From NCBI RefSeq assembly GCF_001625365.1, contig NZ_LJJF01000001.1, forward strand, positions 2,860,501 to 2,924,500: DNA of 64,000 nt, in the 5' to 3' direction. This document shows positions 45,570-57,565 of the stretch, piece by piece. The DNA comes from Streptomyces sp. MJM8645. Its GTDB lineage: Bacteria > Actinomycetota > Actinomycetes > Streptomycetales > Streptomycetaceae. The notes under the pieces were generated by a model, which saw nothing but the letters and a program-made list of their open reading frames with translations, was not told the origin of the DNA and searched no databases. Position numbers and translations under genes: made by a program. Numbering within the stretch: the first letter of the stretch is position 1; every line of letters begins with the position of its first letter.

Positions 45570-46112
45570 TTATGGGGCATCCCGTGGCATCTCGGGTGCA
45601 GCGTAACCGGGTTCGTACCTCGGGTGCGCCCGTTCGGCGGGCCGGGTGAAGACCCACCGCTGCATCGCCCAGAAGCGGAACAGCATCGCGGCGAAGGTGC
45701 CGACGACCATCCCGCTGAGGAAGTCCGCGGTCTCCTGGACGAACGGGCCGACGTACGGCTCGCGCAGGTCCAGGGCGTAGCGGGAGAGTGCCAGCGGCAG
45801 GTCGTTGACGGCGATCGCCATGGCACTGACCAGGAAGAACAGCAGTGCCTCGCGCGGGTGCCCGGCCGTCCGGAAGGCCCAGCGACGATTGAGCACGTAG
45901 GAGACGACGGTCGAGATCACGGTCGCGACCGTCAGCGCGACCACCGGCTTGTGCTCCAGCACGGTGAACTTCAGCTCGAAGTCGGTCACCGTGGTGAGCA
46001 CGAAGCAGGCGCCGCCGACCAGCAGGAACTTCACCAGCCTGCGGTGCCGCACCAGGAACGGACGCAGCCGGGCCGGCACCCGGGCCAGGGCGCGCTGCGT
46101 GGGGGACGGCAT
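45570..46112 (-). CDS. GtrA-family membrane protein
   Basis: A 180-aa protein with four TM helices: LVKFLLVGGACFVLTTVTD, LTVATVISTVVSYVLNRRWAF, LLFFLVSAMAIAVNDLPLAL and FLSGMVVGTFAAMLFRFWAMQRWVF (boundaries approximate). The NRRW and FRFW motifs are typical. GtrA proteins are thought to flip polyprenyl-linked sugars for cell-surface glycosylation. ATG 46112. The ROK gene starts 18 bases after its stop, so the two may be cotranscribed. Confidence 0.87.
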   Translation of the reverse strand: MPSPTQRALARVPARLRPFLVRHRRLVKFLLVGGACFVLTTVTDFELKFTVLEHKPVVALTVATVISTVVSYVLNRRWAFRTAGHPREALLFFLVSAMAIAVNDLPLALSRYALDLREPYVGPFVQETADFLSGMVVGTFAAMLFRFWAMQRWVFTRPAERAHPRYEPGYAAPEMPRDAP

Positions 46113-46179
46113 CTCCGCAGTGTGGCACGCGCAGACGCCGTCCTCCCGTCGATCCTCCCGCCGACCCGGCGCGGCCGGG

Positions 46180-48576
<2,397 letters not shown>

Positions 48577-48597
48577 GATCTCTCCCCAGTCAGTGAA

Positions 48598-48618
48598 GTT
48601 GAGTCGACCTGACTAAGG
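48598..48618 (-). promoter_or_regulatory. HAIR-like HspR operator upstream of lon
   Basis: On the plus strand GTTGAGT-CGACCTG-ACTAAGG resembles CTTGAGT-N7-ACTCAAG, the HspR inverted repeat (11 of 14 arm bases). It lies 22-42 bases before the lon ATG. Confidence 0.6.
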
Positions 48619-48744
48619 CCTGGCGTGCGCCGGATGTTCCCGGGGCGGTGTTCGCCATGAGCGAACAGGAGGAGGGTGTGGAGCGAACGGGGGGAGGGTG
48701 CGGGAAGCGCCGTCAAAAGCACGCGGGAGCGGCACCCGGAAGGG

Positions 48745-49542
48745 TCAGCGCACGTCCAGGACCGGAGCGCCGCCCGGCGCGGGCGAGGAGCCCGCGGCCG
48801 GCGCCTCGACCCGGCGCATCCGCGGCTTCGGCCGCGGCCGGCGGGCCTGGACCCGGCGCAGCCAGCGCCACAGCGCCACCCCGGTGAGCACCGCGGCGGG
48901 GTGCCCCACGGCGGTGACCAGGTCCCGCTCGGTGAGGATCTGCTCGGCGATCAGCAGCCCGGCGCCGCCGAGCGCGACCAGCCGCCCGCGCCACGGCAGC
49001 AGCCCGGCCACCGCACCCAGGCAGGTGAGCACGCCGTAGCTGACGCCGATGTCCAGGTAGTCCAGCGCCGCGGTCTCCATCCGCCCGGTCTCCACCGCGG
49101 TGATCACCACGCCCTGGGACAGCAGCGTGGCCGTGACGTGCCCGATCGCGAAGACCGCCGCCGCCCGGGCGGGGCCGATCCGGCGCTCCAGCGGCGCGAG
49201 GGTGACGGCGAATCCCCACAGGTAGGGCATCCACACCTCGCCGGCCACCCAGAAACCGCTGAGCAGCAGCGCACGCAGGGGGTGCTGCAGGAGGTTGTGG
49301 CCGTCGGAACTGGAGGCCTCCTGCAGCCGCTGCACGAGTTCCGGATCGGCGAGTTTGGCAAAGGTCGTGGTGGCGCCCACCACGGCGAGATAGCCGAGGG
49401 TGAAGGGGTTTCGCCGGGGTGTCGGCACCCGCGCCAGCAGCCACTCGACGACGCCGGTGCGCAGACCGTGCCGGAGCATGCCGTACGGCGGGCCGGCGGG
49501 CGACGCCCCGACCCGTCCGGCACCTCGCCGCAGTCCAGCCAT
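48745..49542 (-). CDS. Rhomboid-like membrane protein
   Basis: A 265-aa protein with about six TM helices and an Arg/Pro-rich cytoplasmic tail. HNLLQHPLRALLLSGFW, VFAIGHVTATLLSQG and DIGVSYGVLTCLGAVAGLLP give the layout of rhomboid-like proteins, but the catalytic GxSG serine motif of true rhomboid proteases is replaced by GVSYG, so activity is doubtful without modelling. It sits between lon and a two-component system; this order is conserved in relatives as I recall. ATG at 49542. Confidence 0.75.
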   Translation of the reverse strand: MAGLRRGAGRVGASPAGPPYGMLRHGLRTGVVEWLLARVPTPRRNPFTLGYLAVVGATTTFAKLADPELVQRLQEASSSDGHNLLQHPLRALLLSGFWVAGEVWMPYLWGFAVTLAPLERRIGPARAAAVFAIGHVTATLLSQGVVITAVETGRMETAALDYLDIGVSYGVLTCLGAVAGLLPWRGRLVALGGAGLLIAEQILTERDLVTAVGHPAAVLTGVALWRWLRRVQARRPRPKPRMRRVEAPAAGSSPAPGGAPVLDVR

Positions 49543-50098
49543 GCCGCCCTCCGCTCCACGCCGGCAGCCACCGGCCCCTCACCAGGTGCCCAACGTACCG
49601 GCGCGCGCCGCGGATCCCGCCCTGCGGGGCGTTGTCGTGGCCACGTTACGTCGAGGTTCTGAGAGGCATCTGAGAAAAGCCGGTGAAGACCGTCAGGAAA
49701 CCGGTCGACCGGATTCCCGATATTGGTCCAGACCTTCTTCCGGCGGGCGCGCCGGCAGGGGCTCTGACCGGCGACTTGGCGTCAACTCGACTGCATACGT
49801 ACCGTTACGCAGAGAAAAATCGCCGGGTAAGGTATCGGCCCGTGCCCACTCGTGCAGTGGGCTCCGAGGGCGGCCCGACAGCCGGCCCACGGGCCGGAAA
49901 CGTCCGGTCCACCTGCCGGGAGGCATCCGCTGTCCGTACGCTGCGAAGTGCGCGGGAGAAGTGGGCGGGCGACAATCCGCCCGCCGACCCGCACGCACGA
50001 CGGGACGGCGGACCCGGCACAGTCCACGACGGAACAAGACTACGAGCGGAGCCCGCCATCCCCACAGGTGGCCGGCCCGCAGCCCTGGGGGCGGTGGC
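49543..50098. other. 556-bp divergent intergenic region upstream of the two-component system
   Basis: Lower GC than the genes around it. TTGGCG (49776-49781), an 18-base spacer and TACCGT (49800-49805) form a plausible plus-strand promoter for the response regulator, implying a ~290-base leader. No coding sequence with actinomycete codon bias is seen on either strand. Confidence 0.45.
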
Positions 50099-50842
50099 GT
50101 GACCGTGACAGAACTTCAGCAGGACAACAACCACAGCGGCGGCACGGTGAGCAGCCAACGCAGAGTGCTGGTGGTGGAGGACGAGCCGACGATCGCGGAG
50201 TCGATCGCGGCCCGGCTGGGCGCGGAGGGCTTCAAGGTCGCCGTGGCCCACGACGGGCCGGGCGCGGTCGACGGCTTCCACACCTGGCAGCCGGACCTGG
50301 TGGTCCTCGACATCATGCTGCCCGGCTTCGACGGCCTTGAGGTGTGCCGCCGGATCCAGGCGCAGCGCCCGGTGCCGGTGCTGATGCTGACCGCGCGCGA
50401 CGACGAGACGGACCTGCTGGTCGGCCTCGGCGTGGGCGCCGACGACTACATGACCAAACCGTTCTCGATGCGCGAACTGGCCGCCCGGGTCAACGTGCTG
50501 CTGCGCCGCGTCGAGCGCGCCCAGCAGGCGGCCCGCACGCCCGCGCTCGGCTCGCTGCGCTTCGGCGAGCTGGAGATCGACCACGTGCAGCGCCGGGTCC
50601 GGCTCGCCTCGGGCGACGTCCACCTGACGCCCACCGAGTTCGACCTGCTCGCCTGCCTGGCCGCGCAGCCGCGCGCCGTGCTGACCCGCGAGCAGCTGCT
50701 GGCCGAGGTCTGGGACTGGACGGACGCGTCCGGCACCCGCACCGTGGACAGCCACGTCAAGGCGCTGCGCCGCAAGATCGGCGCGAGCTGGATCCGTACC
50801 GTCCACGGCGTCGGGTACGCGCTGGAGGCCCCGCTCTCCTAG
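50099..50842 (+). CDS. OmpR-family response regulator
   Basis: A 247-aa transcription factor. The receiver domain has VLVVEDEPTIAESI, phosphoaspartate in LVVLDIMLPGFDG, Thr in VLMLTARDDE and Lys in YMTKPFSMREL. The C-terminal winged helix has LTPTEFDLLACLAAQPRAV and TVDSHVKALRRKIG, ending with VHGVGYALEAPLS. GTG at 50099 (VTVTELQQD) follows a GGGGG run; GTG 50105 is an alternative. The kinase gene begins 92 bases downstream on the same strand, so they form a two-component pair. Confidence 0.92.
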   Translation: MTVTELQQDNNHSGGTVSSQRRVLVVEDEPTIAESIAARLGAEGFKVAVAHDGPGAVDGFHTWQPDLVVLDIMLPGFDGLEVCRRIQAQRPVPVLMLTARDDETDLLVGLGVGADDYMTKPFSMRELAARVNVLLRRVERAQQAARTPALGSLRFGELEIDHVQRRVRLASGDVHLTPTEFDLLACLAAQPRAVLTREQLLAEVWDWTDASGTRTVDSHVKALRRKIGASWIRTVHGVGYALEAPLS

Positions 50843-50934
50843 CGGCGAGCCTCGGGCGACGGGCCTCCGGGGGGCCCGTGTCCCGAACTGCCGCGCACCA
50901 CGCGGGGGACGTACGCGGGGATCACAGGGGACCA

Positions 50935-52065
50935 ATGACCTTTCCACAGCAACGCAACGGGGACACCGGCGGCACGCGGTCGCAGACGCTGGCCGCCCGC
51001 GCCGCCCGCCGGGTCTGGGCCGACATCCGGCCGCTCGACCCGGTCCGCTCGATCAAGGGCAAGCTCGCCCTGCTGGTGATCGTCTCCGTCTTCCTGGCCA
51101 CCGGCATGGTGGTCGTGGCGATCCGGTCCGAGACCCAGATCCGGATCATCATGGTCTTCTCCATGATCGCCTCGCTGCTCTTCATGCAGTTCCTCGCGCA
51201 CGGGCTGACCGCCCCCCTGCGCGAGATGACGGCCGCCGCCCGCGCGATGGCCTCCGGCGACTACAGCCGCCGGGTCGAGGTGAACTCGCGCGACGAGATC
51301 GGCGAGCTGGCGACCACCTTCAACCAGATGGCCGCCGACCTGGGGGCCGCCGACCGGCACCGCCGCGAGCTGGTCGCCAACGTCTCGCACGAGCTGCGCA
51401 CGCCCATCGCCGCACTGCGCGCCGTGCTGGAGAACGTGGTGGACGGCGTCGTCCAGCCCAATCCGGCGACCCTGGGGGCCGCCCTGGAGCAGACCGAGCG
51501 GCTCGGCCGCCTGGTCACCCACCTGCTGGACCTCTCCAAGATCGACGACGGCGTGGTCGACCTGGACGCCCGCCCCTTCGAGGTGCGCGAGTTCCTGGAC
51601 GGCGTGCTGCGCGGGGTCACCGTGGACGGCGCGACGGCCGGCGGGGCGTTCTCCCGGCGCGGCGACGTCCGGCTGGCGCTGGAGGTCAGCCCGACCGGCC
51701 TGACCGGCGTGGCGGACCCGGAACGGCTCCACCAGGTGGTCGCCAACCTGGTCGACAACGCCTGCAAGCACTCCCCGCCCGGCGGCACCGTGACGGTGCG
51801 CGCGCGGCCCGACGGCGGGCCCGGCGGCCTGCTGCTGGAGGTCGAGGACGAGGGTCCGGGCATCCCGCCGGCCGACCGCGGCCGGGTGTTCGAGCGGTTC
51901 AGCCGCAGCGGCACCGCGACCGCCCAGGGGCCCGGCTCGGACGGCGGCACCGGCCTCGGCCTGGCCATCGCCCGCTGGGCGGTGGACCTGCACGGCGGTC
52001 GGATCGCGGTCGCCGAGTCGCCGCGCGGCTGCCGGATCGAGGTCCGGCTGCCGGGGCAGCGCTGA
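50935..52065 (+). CDS. Membrane sensor histidine kinase
   Basis: A 376-aa kinase partnering the upstream regulator. Two closely spaced TM helices (about residues 45-64 and 68-88) leave almost no extracytoplasmic loop, so the sensed signal is probably intramembrane or cytoplasmic. A HAMP domain (LTAPLREMTAAARAMASGDYS) leads to the H-box ANVSHELRTPIAALRA (His ~160), N-box NLVDNACKHSPPGG, G1 EDEGPGIPPADR, F-box VFERFSR and G2 GGTGLGLAIARW. ATG 50935 has AGGGG at five bases. Confidence 0.92.
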   Translation: MTFPQQRNGDTGGTRSQTLAARAARRVWADIRPLDPVRSIKGKLALLVIVSVFLATGMVVVAIRSETQIRIIMVFSMIASLLFMQFLAHGLTAPLREMTAAARAMASGDYSRRVEVNSRDEIGELATTFNQMAADLGAADRHRRELVANVSHELRTPIAALRAVLENVVDGVVQPNPATLGAALEQTERLGRLVTHLLDLSKIDDGVVDLDARPFEVREFLDGVLRGVTVDGATAGGAFSRRGDVRLALEVSPTGLTGVADPERLHQVVANLVDNACKHSPPGGTVTVRARPDGGPGGLLLEVEDEGPGIPPADRGRVFERFSRSGTATAQGPGSDGGTGLGLAIARWAVDLHGGRIAVAESPRGCRIEVRLPGQR

Positions 52066-52073
52066 GGGTCGGA

Positions 52074-52093
52074 TGTGTCACAGAAGCGACACA
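52074..52093. promoter_or_regulatory. Inverted repeat TGTGTC-N8-GACACA after the kinase gene
   Basis: A 6-8-6 palindrome just beyond the kinase stop, at the left end of the 281-base AT-richer region upstream of kgd. It could be an operator for kgd or a weak terminator. Confidence 0.35.
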
Positions 52094-52346
52094 GACGTAC
52101 ACGAAGTCATTGGATGATCTACATGCGCCTTTGTCCGGTTTTGCCCGGATATGCCCTATGAGTGGGCGCGATCGCTTCCCCTCAGATACGGCTTTCTAAC
52201 GCACATTTTCAGCCAAACTGCAGGTCAGGACTGTGATCTGGGCGACGCCTGGGGCCCGGGGACTGCGCGATCACTGGTCAGGGGCGTAGCCTTAATCCCC
52301 GCTGTCCAAACATCCCAAAAGGAAGCGGAAGAGGGCGGTTGCCGCC

Positions 52347-55300
52347 GTGTCGCCACAGTCCCCTGAAACCCCCAATAGCTCGGCTAGCTCCACTGGCTTC
52401 GGTCCCAATGAGTGGCTCGTCGATGAGATCTACCAGCAGTACCTCCAGGACCCGAACTCGGTCGACCGAGCCTGGTGGGACTTTTTCGCCGACTACAAGC
52501 CCGGTACCGAGGTGACCCCAGTGACCCAGGCCGCGACCCAGGCCGGCCCCACGCCGACCCCTGCCGCTGCCCCCGCGCCCGCTGCTGCTGCTCCGGCCGC
52601 GACCGCCCCCGCCGCACCGGCCGCCCCGGCCGCTCCGGCGCCGGCCCCCGCGCCGCTCGCCGCAGCTCCCGTCGCGCCCCCGGCTCCGGCCCCGGCCCCC
52701 AAGGCCGCCGCCCCGGCCCCTGCGGCCGCTCCGGCCGCCGCCGCGGCGGACGCGCCCGCCGGCCCCGAGCTGATCCAGCTGCGCGGCCCGGCCAAGGCCG
52801 TCGCCACCAACATGGACGCCTCGCTGGAGGTGCCGACCGCGACCTCGGTCCGCGCGGTGCCCGCGAAGCTGTTGATCGACAACCGCATCGTCATCAACAA
52901 CCACCTGCAGCGCGCCCGCGGCGGCAAGGTCTCCTTCACCCACCTGATCGGCTACGCCCTGGTCCAGGCCATCAAGGCCGCCCCGGGCATGAACTACAGC
53001 TACAAGGTGGAGAACGGCAAGGCCTTCCTGGTCAAGCCCGAGCACGTCAACCTCGGCCTGGCCATCGACCTGGTCAAGCCGAACGGCGACCGCCAGCTCG
53101 TCGTCGCGGCCATCAAGAAGGCCGAGACCCTCGACTTCTTCGGCTTCTGGCAGGCCTACGAGGACATCGTCCGCCGGGCCCGCGCCAACAAGCTGACCAT
53201 GGACGACTTCACCGGCGTCACGGTCTCGCTGACCAACCCCGGCGGCATCGGCACCGTGCACTCCGTGCCGCGCCTGATGCAGAACCAGGGCACCATCGTC
53301 GGTGTCGGCGCCATGGAGTACCCGGCCGAGTTCCAGGGCTCCGCCCCGGAGACCCTGTCCCGGCTGGGCGTCTCCAAGATCATGACGCTGACCTCGACCT
53401 ACGACCACCGCGTCATCCAGGGCGCGGCGTCCGGCGAGTTCCTGCGCGAGATCCACCGCCTCCTCCTCGGGGAGAAGGGCTTCTACGACGAGATCTTCGA
53501 GTCGCTGCGGATCCCGTACGAGCCGGTCCGCTGGGCCACCGACGTCGCCACCACCCACGACGACGAGGTCAACAAGACCGCCCGCGTCATGGAGCTGATC
53601 CACGCGTACCGTGTGCGCGGCCACCTGATGGCCGACACGGACCCGCTGGAGTACAAGCAGCGCAAGCACCCCGACCTGGACGTCACCACCCACGGCCTCA
53701 CCCTGTGGGACCTGGAGCGCGAGTTCGCGGTCGGCGGCTTCGGCGGCCAGAAGATGATGAAGCTCCGCGACATCCTCGGCCTGCTGCGCAACACGTACTG
53801 CCGCACCGTCGGCGTCGAGTACATGCACATCCAGGACCCGAAGCAGCGCAAGTGGCTGCAGGAGCGCCTGGAGAAGCCGTACTCCAAGCCCGAGCGCGAG
53901 GAGCAGCTGCGCATCCTGCGCCGGCTGAACTCGGCCGAGGCCTTCGAGACCTTCCTGCAGACCAAGTACGTCGGGCAGAAGCGCTTCTCGCTGGAGGGCG
54001 GCGAGTCGCTCATCCCGCTGCTGGACGCCACCATCGACGCCGCCGCCGAGCACCGCCTCGACGAGGCCGTCATCGGCATGGCCCACCGCGGCCGCCTGAA
54101 CGTGCTGGCCAACATCGTCGGCAAGCCGTACGGCAAGATCTTCGGCGAGTTCGAGGGCAACCTCGACCCGAAGTCGATGCACGGCTCCGGCGACGTGAAG
54201 TACCACCTCGGCTCCGAGGGCACCTTCACCGGCCTGGACGGCGAGACCATCAAGGTCTCGCTCGCCGCGAACCCCTCCCACCTGGAGACGGTCGACCCGG
54301 TCGTCGAGGGCATCGCCCGCGCCAAGCAGGACATCCTGGACCAGGGCGGCACCACCTTCCCGGTGCTGCCGATCCAGATCCACGGCGACGCGGCCTTCGC
54401 CGGCCAGGGCGTCGTCGCGGAGACCCTGAACATGTCGCAGCTGCGCGGCTACCGCACCGGCGGCACGATCCACCTGGTGGTCAACAACCAGGTCGGCTTC
54501 ACCGCCGCCCCGGCGTCCTCGCGCTCCTCGATGTACTGCACCGACGTGGCCCGGATGATCGAGGCCCCGATCTTCCACGTCAACGGCGACGACCCGGAGG
54601 CCGTGGTCCGCGTCGCGCGGCTCGCCTTCGAGTTCCGCCAGGCGTTCCACAAGGACGTCGTGATCGACCTCATCTGCTACCGCCGCCGCGGTCACAACGA
54701 GGCCGACAACCCGTCGTTCACCCAGCCGCTGATGTACGACCTGATCGACAAGAAGCGCTCGGTGCGCAAGCTGTACACCGAGGGCCTGATCGGTCGCGGC
54801 GACATCACCATGGAAGAGGCGGAGCAGGCGCTCCAGGACTTCCAGGGCCAGCTGGAGAAGGTCTTCGCCGAGGTCCGCGACGCCGCCCAGACCCCCGCCC
54901 CGGCCATCGCCGGCAAGCCGGTCGCCGACTTCCCGGTCAACATCCAGACCGGCATCTCCCAGGAGATGGTCAAGCGGATCGCCGCCTCGCAGGTCAACCT
55001 GCCGGACTGGCTGACCGTCCACCCGCGTCTGCTGCCGCAGCTCCAGCGCCGCGCCGCCTCCGTCGAGGACAACACCATCGACTGGGCGACGGGCGAGACC
55101 CTCGCCATCGGCTCGCTGCTCATGGAGGGCCACCCGGTCCGCCTGGCCGGCCAGGACAGCCGCCGCGGCACCTTCGGCCAGCGGCACGCCGTCCTGATCG
55201 ACCGCAACACCGGCGAGGACTACACCCCGCTGCAGTACCTCACCGAGGACCAGGCCCGCTACACCGTCTACGACAGCCTGCTGTCGGAGTACGCGGCGAT

Positions 55301-56123
55301 GGGCTTCGAGTACGGCTACTCGCTGACCCGCCCGAACTCGCTGGTCATGTGGGAGGCGCAGTTCGGCGACTTCGTCAACGGCGCGCAGACCGTGGTGGAC
55401 GAGTACATCGCCTCCGCCGAGCAGAAGTGGGGCCAGCACTCGGGCGTCACCCTGCTGCTGCCGCACGGCTACGAGGGCCAGGGCCCGGACCACTCGTCCG
55501 CCCGCCCGGAGCGCTTCCTGCAGCTGTGCGCGCAGAACAACATGACGGTCGCCATGCCGACCCTGCCGTCGAACTACTTCCACCTGCTGCGCTGGCAGGC
55601 GCACAACCCGCACCACAAGCCGCTGGTCGTCTTCACCCCGAAGTCGATGCTGCGTCTCAAGGCCGCGGCGAGTGCGACCGAGGAGTTCCTGTCCGGCTCC
55701 TTCCGCCCGGTCATCGGTGACAACACCGTCGACCCGGCGCAGGTGCGCAAGGTCGTCATCACCGCCGGCAAGTTCTACTACGACCTGGCGGCGGCCCGCA
55801 CCGAGCGCGGCGTCACCGACACCGCGATCGTCCGGGTCGAGCGGCTCTACCCGCTGCCGGTGGCCGAGCTCCAGGAGGAGCTCGCCCGCTACGGCGACGA
55901 CGTCCAGTTCGTCTGGGCGCAGGAGGAGCCGGACAACCAGGGCGCCTGGCCGTTCATCGCGATGAACCTGGTCGACCACCTCCAGGTCGTCGTCGGCCGC
56001 AGCGCCAACGGCTCGCGGCTGCGCCGCGTCGCCCGCACGACGGCCTCGTCCCCGGCGGTCGGCTCGGCCAAGCGGCACGCCGCCGAGCAGCAGGCGCTGA
56101 TCGAAGAGGTCTACTCGCTCTGA
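52347..56123 (+). CDS. kgd: Multifunctional 2-oxoglutarate dehydrogenase/decarboxylase, E2-E1 fusion
   Basis: A 1258-aa actinobacterial KGD/SucA enzyme of the TCA cycle. Residues ~10-45 ([18 protein letters not shown]) are the E1 N-terminal segment that normally contacts E2. Residues ~50-140 are an Ala/Pro linker. Residues ~145-375 are the acyltransferase domain with active site [11 protein letters not shown] near residue 352. The E1 part follows with [17 protein letters not shown] near 577, [18 protein letters not shown] near 678, and the C-terminal transketolase-like half. No lipoyl domain is present; a separate lipoylated E2 is used. GTG start at 52347 ([10 protein letters not shown]). Confidence 0.95.
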   Translation: MSPQSPETPNSSASSTGFGPNEWLVDEIYQQYLQDPNSVDRAWWDFFADYKPGTEVTPVTQAATQAGPTPTPAAAPAPAAAAPAATAPAAPAAPAAPAPAPAPLAAAPVAPPAPAPAPKAAAPAPAAAPAAAAADAPAGPELIQLRGPAKAVATNMDASLEVPTATSVRAVPAKLLIDNRIVINNHLQRARGGKVSFTHLIGYALVQAIKAAPGMNYSYKVENGKAFLVKPEHVNLGLAIDLVKPNGDRQLVVAAIKKAETLDFFGFWQAYEDIVRRARANKLTMDDFTGVTVSLTNPGGIGTVHSVPRLMQNQGTIVGVGAMEYPAEFQGSAPETLSRLGVSKIMTLTSTYDHRVIQGAASGEFLREIHRLLLGEKGFYDEIFESLRIPYEPVRWATDVATTHDDEVNKTARVMELIHAYRVRGHLMADTDPLEYKQRKHPDLDVTTHGLTLWDLEREFAVGGFGGQKMMKLRDILGLLRNTYCRTVGVEYMHIQDPKQRKWLQERLEKPYSKPEREEQLRILRRLNSAEAFETFLQTKYVGQKRFSLEGGESLIPLLDATIDAAAEHRLDEAVIGMAHRGRLNVLANIVGKPYGKIFGEFEGNLDPKSMHGSGDVKYHLGSEGTFTGLDGETIKVSLAANPSHLETVDPVVEGIARAKQDILDQGGTTFPVLPIQIHGDAAFAGQGVVAETLNMSQLRGYRTGGTIHLVVNNQVGFTAAPASSRSSMYCTDVARMIEAPIFHVNGDDPEAVVRVARLAFEFRQAFHKDVVIDLICYRRRGHNEADNPSFTQPLMYDLIDKKRSVRKLYTEGLIGRGDITMEEAEQALQDFQGQLEKVFAEVRDAAQTPAPAIAGKPVADFPVNIQTGISQEMVKRIAASQVNLPDWLTVHPRLLPQLQRRAASVEDNTIDWATGETLAIGSLLMEGHPVRLAGQDSRRGTFGQRHAVLIDRNTGEDYTPLQYLTEDQARYTVYDSLLSEYAAMGFEYGYSLTRPNSLVMWEAQFGDFVNGAQTVVDEYIASAEQKWGQHSGVTLLLPHGYEGQGPDHSSARPERFLQLCAQNNMTVAMPTLPSNYFHLLRWQAHNPHHKPLVVFTPKSMLRLKAAASATEEFLSGSFRPVIGDNTVDPAQVRKVVITAGKFYYDLAAARTERGVTDTAIVRVERLYPLPVAELQEELARYGDDVQFVWAQEEPDNQGAWPFIAMNLVDHLQVVVGRSANGSRLRRVARTTASSPAVGSAKRHAAEQQALIEEVYSL

Positions 56124-56154
56124 GGCCCTGACGGCCCCGAAGCGCTGGAGCACC

Positions 56155-56203
56155 GACGCCCGCGGCCCCCGTCCTCCCCTGGGAGACGGGGGCCGCGGGC
56201 GTC
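56155..56203. terminator. kgd terminator
   Basis: A perfect 19-bp stem (56155-56173 with 56185-56203) 31 bases after the kgd stop. Among the strongest hairpins in the window. Confidence 0.85.
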
Positions 56204-56250
56204 CCCGACTATCCTGACCAGGTCAATCCCCATCGGACCGGAGTGAACCC

Positions 56251-56430
56251 GTGTACTTCACCGACCGCGGCATCGAGGAGCTGCAGAACCGGCGCGGCGA
56301 CGAGGAGGTCACCTTCGAGTGGCTGGCCGAGCGACTGCGCGAGTTCGTCGACCTCAACCCGGACTTCGAGATCCCCGTCGAGCGGCTGGCCACCTGGCTG
56401 GCCCGGCTCGACGACGAGGACGACGAGTGA
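56251..56430 (+). CDS. DUF6104-type small conserved protein
   Basis: A 59-aa acidic protein starting GTG at 56251: MYFTDRGIEELQNRRG, then EEVTFEWLAERLREFVDLNP and a C-terminus rich in Asp/Glu (LARLDDEDDE). GGAG lies seven bases before the start. The sequence matches a family I recognise as conserved in streptomycetes beside kgd. It has no membrane segment and no known function. It lies between two strong terminators, so it has its own promoter or depends on read-through from kgd. Confidence 0.85.
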   Translation: MYFTDRGIEELQNRRGDEEVTFEWLAERLREFVDLNPDFEIPVERLATWLARLDDEDDE

Positions 56431-56461
56431 CCGGTGCGGTGCCGTTGCACTGAACCGCTGA

Positions 56462-56499
56462 TGAGGGGCCCGGGAGGCGATCGCCTGCCGGGCCCCTCA
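56462..56499 (+). terminator. Terminator of the DUF6104 gene
   Basis: TGAGGGGCCCGG (56462-56473) pairs with 56488-56499; an inner AGGCGA/TCGCCT stem (56475-56486) extends it. Confidence 0.75.
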
Positions 56500-56577
56500 C
56501 GTATCCGCGCCCGCCCGTAGGGGGCGCCTCGGGGGCCGCTCCGGGGCGGCTCAGGGGCGGGATCCGGGACGGCACGC

Positions 56578-56630
56578 TTGACTTGCGCGTCACGCGATAT
56601 ATCGTCTTTAAAAGAGAACGCGATACATCG
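56578..56630 (+). promoter_or_regulatory. DUF4097-padR promoter with two palindromic operators
   Basis: TTGACT (56578-56583), 16 bases, TATCGT (56600-56605). The perfect palindrome CGATATATCG (56595-56604) overlaps the -10, and the near copy CGATACATCG (56621-56630) lies 26 bases further on. Both are probable PadR sites. Confidence 0.65.
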
Positions 56631-56655
56631 CGATCGGCAACGGGAGGCGGCAGAG

Positions 56656-57564
56656 ATGAGCCAGTGGACGGTCGAGGGGCCCGAGAGGATCACCATCGAC
56701 GAGACGGTCCGGGCGCTGCACGTGCGGATCATCGAGGGCACGGTGAACGTGGTGGCGGCCGAGGGCCCGGCCCGCCTGGAGGTCACCGAGCTCCAGGGCG
56801 AGCCGCTGCACGTGACCCTGGTGGACGGCGTCCTGACGGTCACCTACAAGGACATCAACAGCTGGGGCGAGTTCGGCGACCGGCTCAAGTCGGTCGACGC
56901 GGTCAAGGGCTTCTTCAGCTCCTTCAAGCGCAAGCGGGTCGCCGGCGTCACCCTGACCGTCCCGGCCGACGCCGAGGTCAAGGTCGGCACCGTCTCGGCC
57001 GACGCCACCGTCTCCGGGATCACCGGGCACGTCTCGGTGCAGAGCGCCAGCGGCGACGCCACCCTGGTCGGCCTGACCGGCCGCACCGAGGCCAACACCG
57101 TCACCGGCGACGTCGACGCCCAGTCGGTGGCCGGCCAGCTCAAGGTCAACACCGTCTCCGGCCAGCTCACCGTCGTCGCCGGCACCGCCGACCGGGTCCA
57201 GGCCAACGCCGTCACCGGCGCCGTCACCCTGGACCTCGACGTCGCCAGCCCGGCCGACGTCAAGGTCACCACCGTCAGCGGCCCGGTCGTCATCCGGATC
57301 CCCTCGCTGGCCGACGCCAAGGTCGAGGCCGGCTCCACCAGCGGCGACATCTCCAGCACCTTCGACGGCCTCAAGCTCAGCGGCAGCTGGGGCGCCAAGC
57401 GCCTGTCCGGCCAGCTCGGCGACGGCCGGGGCAGCCTCGCCGTGACCACCGTCTCCGGCGGCGTCACCGTGCTGCGCCGCCCCGACCCCGAGGACGAGTC
57501 GCCGGTGGTCGTCAAGGAGCTCCCGGCCGGACTCGGCAAGCCCGACCTCACCAAGGAGGCGTGA
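56656..57564 (+). CDS. DUF4097 family beta-helix protein
   Basis: A 302-aa protein made of repeated short beta-strands typical of the DUF4097/adhesin-like fold: VKVGTVSADATVSGITGHVS, VQSASGDATLVGLTGRTE, ANTVTGDVDAQSVAGQLKVN and so on through TVSGGVTVL. No signal peptide or TM segment. ATG 56656 follows GGGAGG. The padR gene starts two bases after its stop, so the pair is an operon, probably autoregulated by PadR through the two palindromes. DUF4097 proteins often sit with PadR or anti-sigma-like genes in envelope-stress contexts; function unproven. Confidence 0.85.
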   Translation: MSQWTVEGPERITIDETVRALHVRIIEGTVNVVAAEGPARLEVTELQGEPLHVTLVDGVLTVTYKDINSWGEFGDRLKSVDAVKGFFSSFKRKRVAGVTLTVPADAEVKVGTVSADATVSGITGHVSVQSASGDATLVGLTGRTEANTVTGDVDAQSVAGQLKVNTVSGQLTVVAGTADRVQANAVTGAVTLDLDVASPADVKVTTVSGPVVIRIPSLADAKVEAGSTSGDISSTFDGLKLSGSWGAKRLSGQLGDGRGSLAVTTVSGGVTVLRRPDPEDESPVVVKELPAGLGKPDLTKEA

Positions 57565-57565
57565 G

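Noticed and set aside
52278..56153. A 1291-codon open frame on the minus strand opposite kgd
   Set aside because: It is the antisense shadow of the GC-rich kgd gene: Val/Leu/Gly/Asp-rich sequence with no recognisable domain, and third-position GC bias follows the kgd frame.
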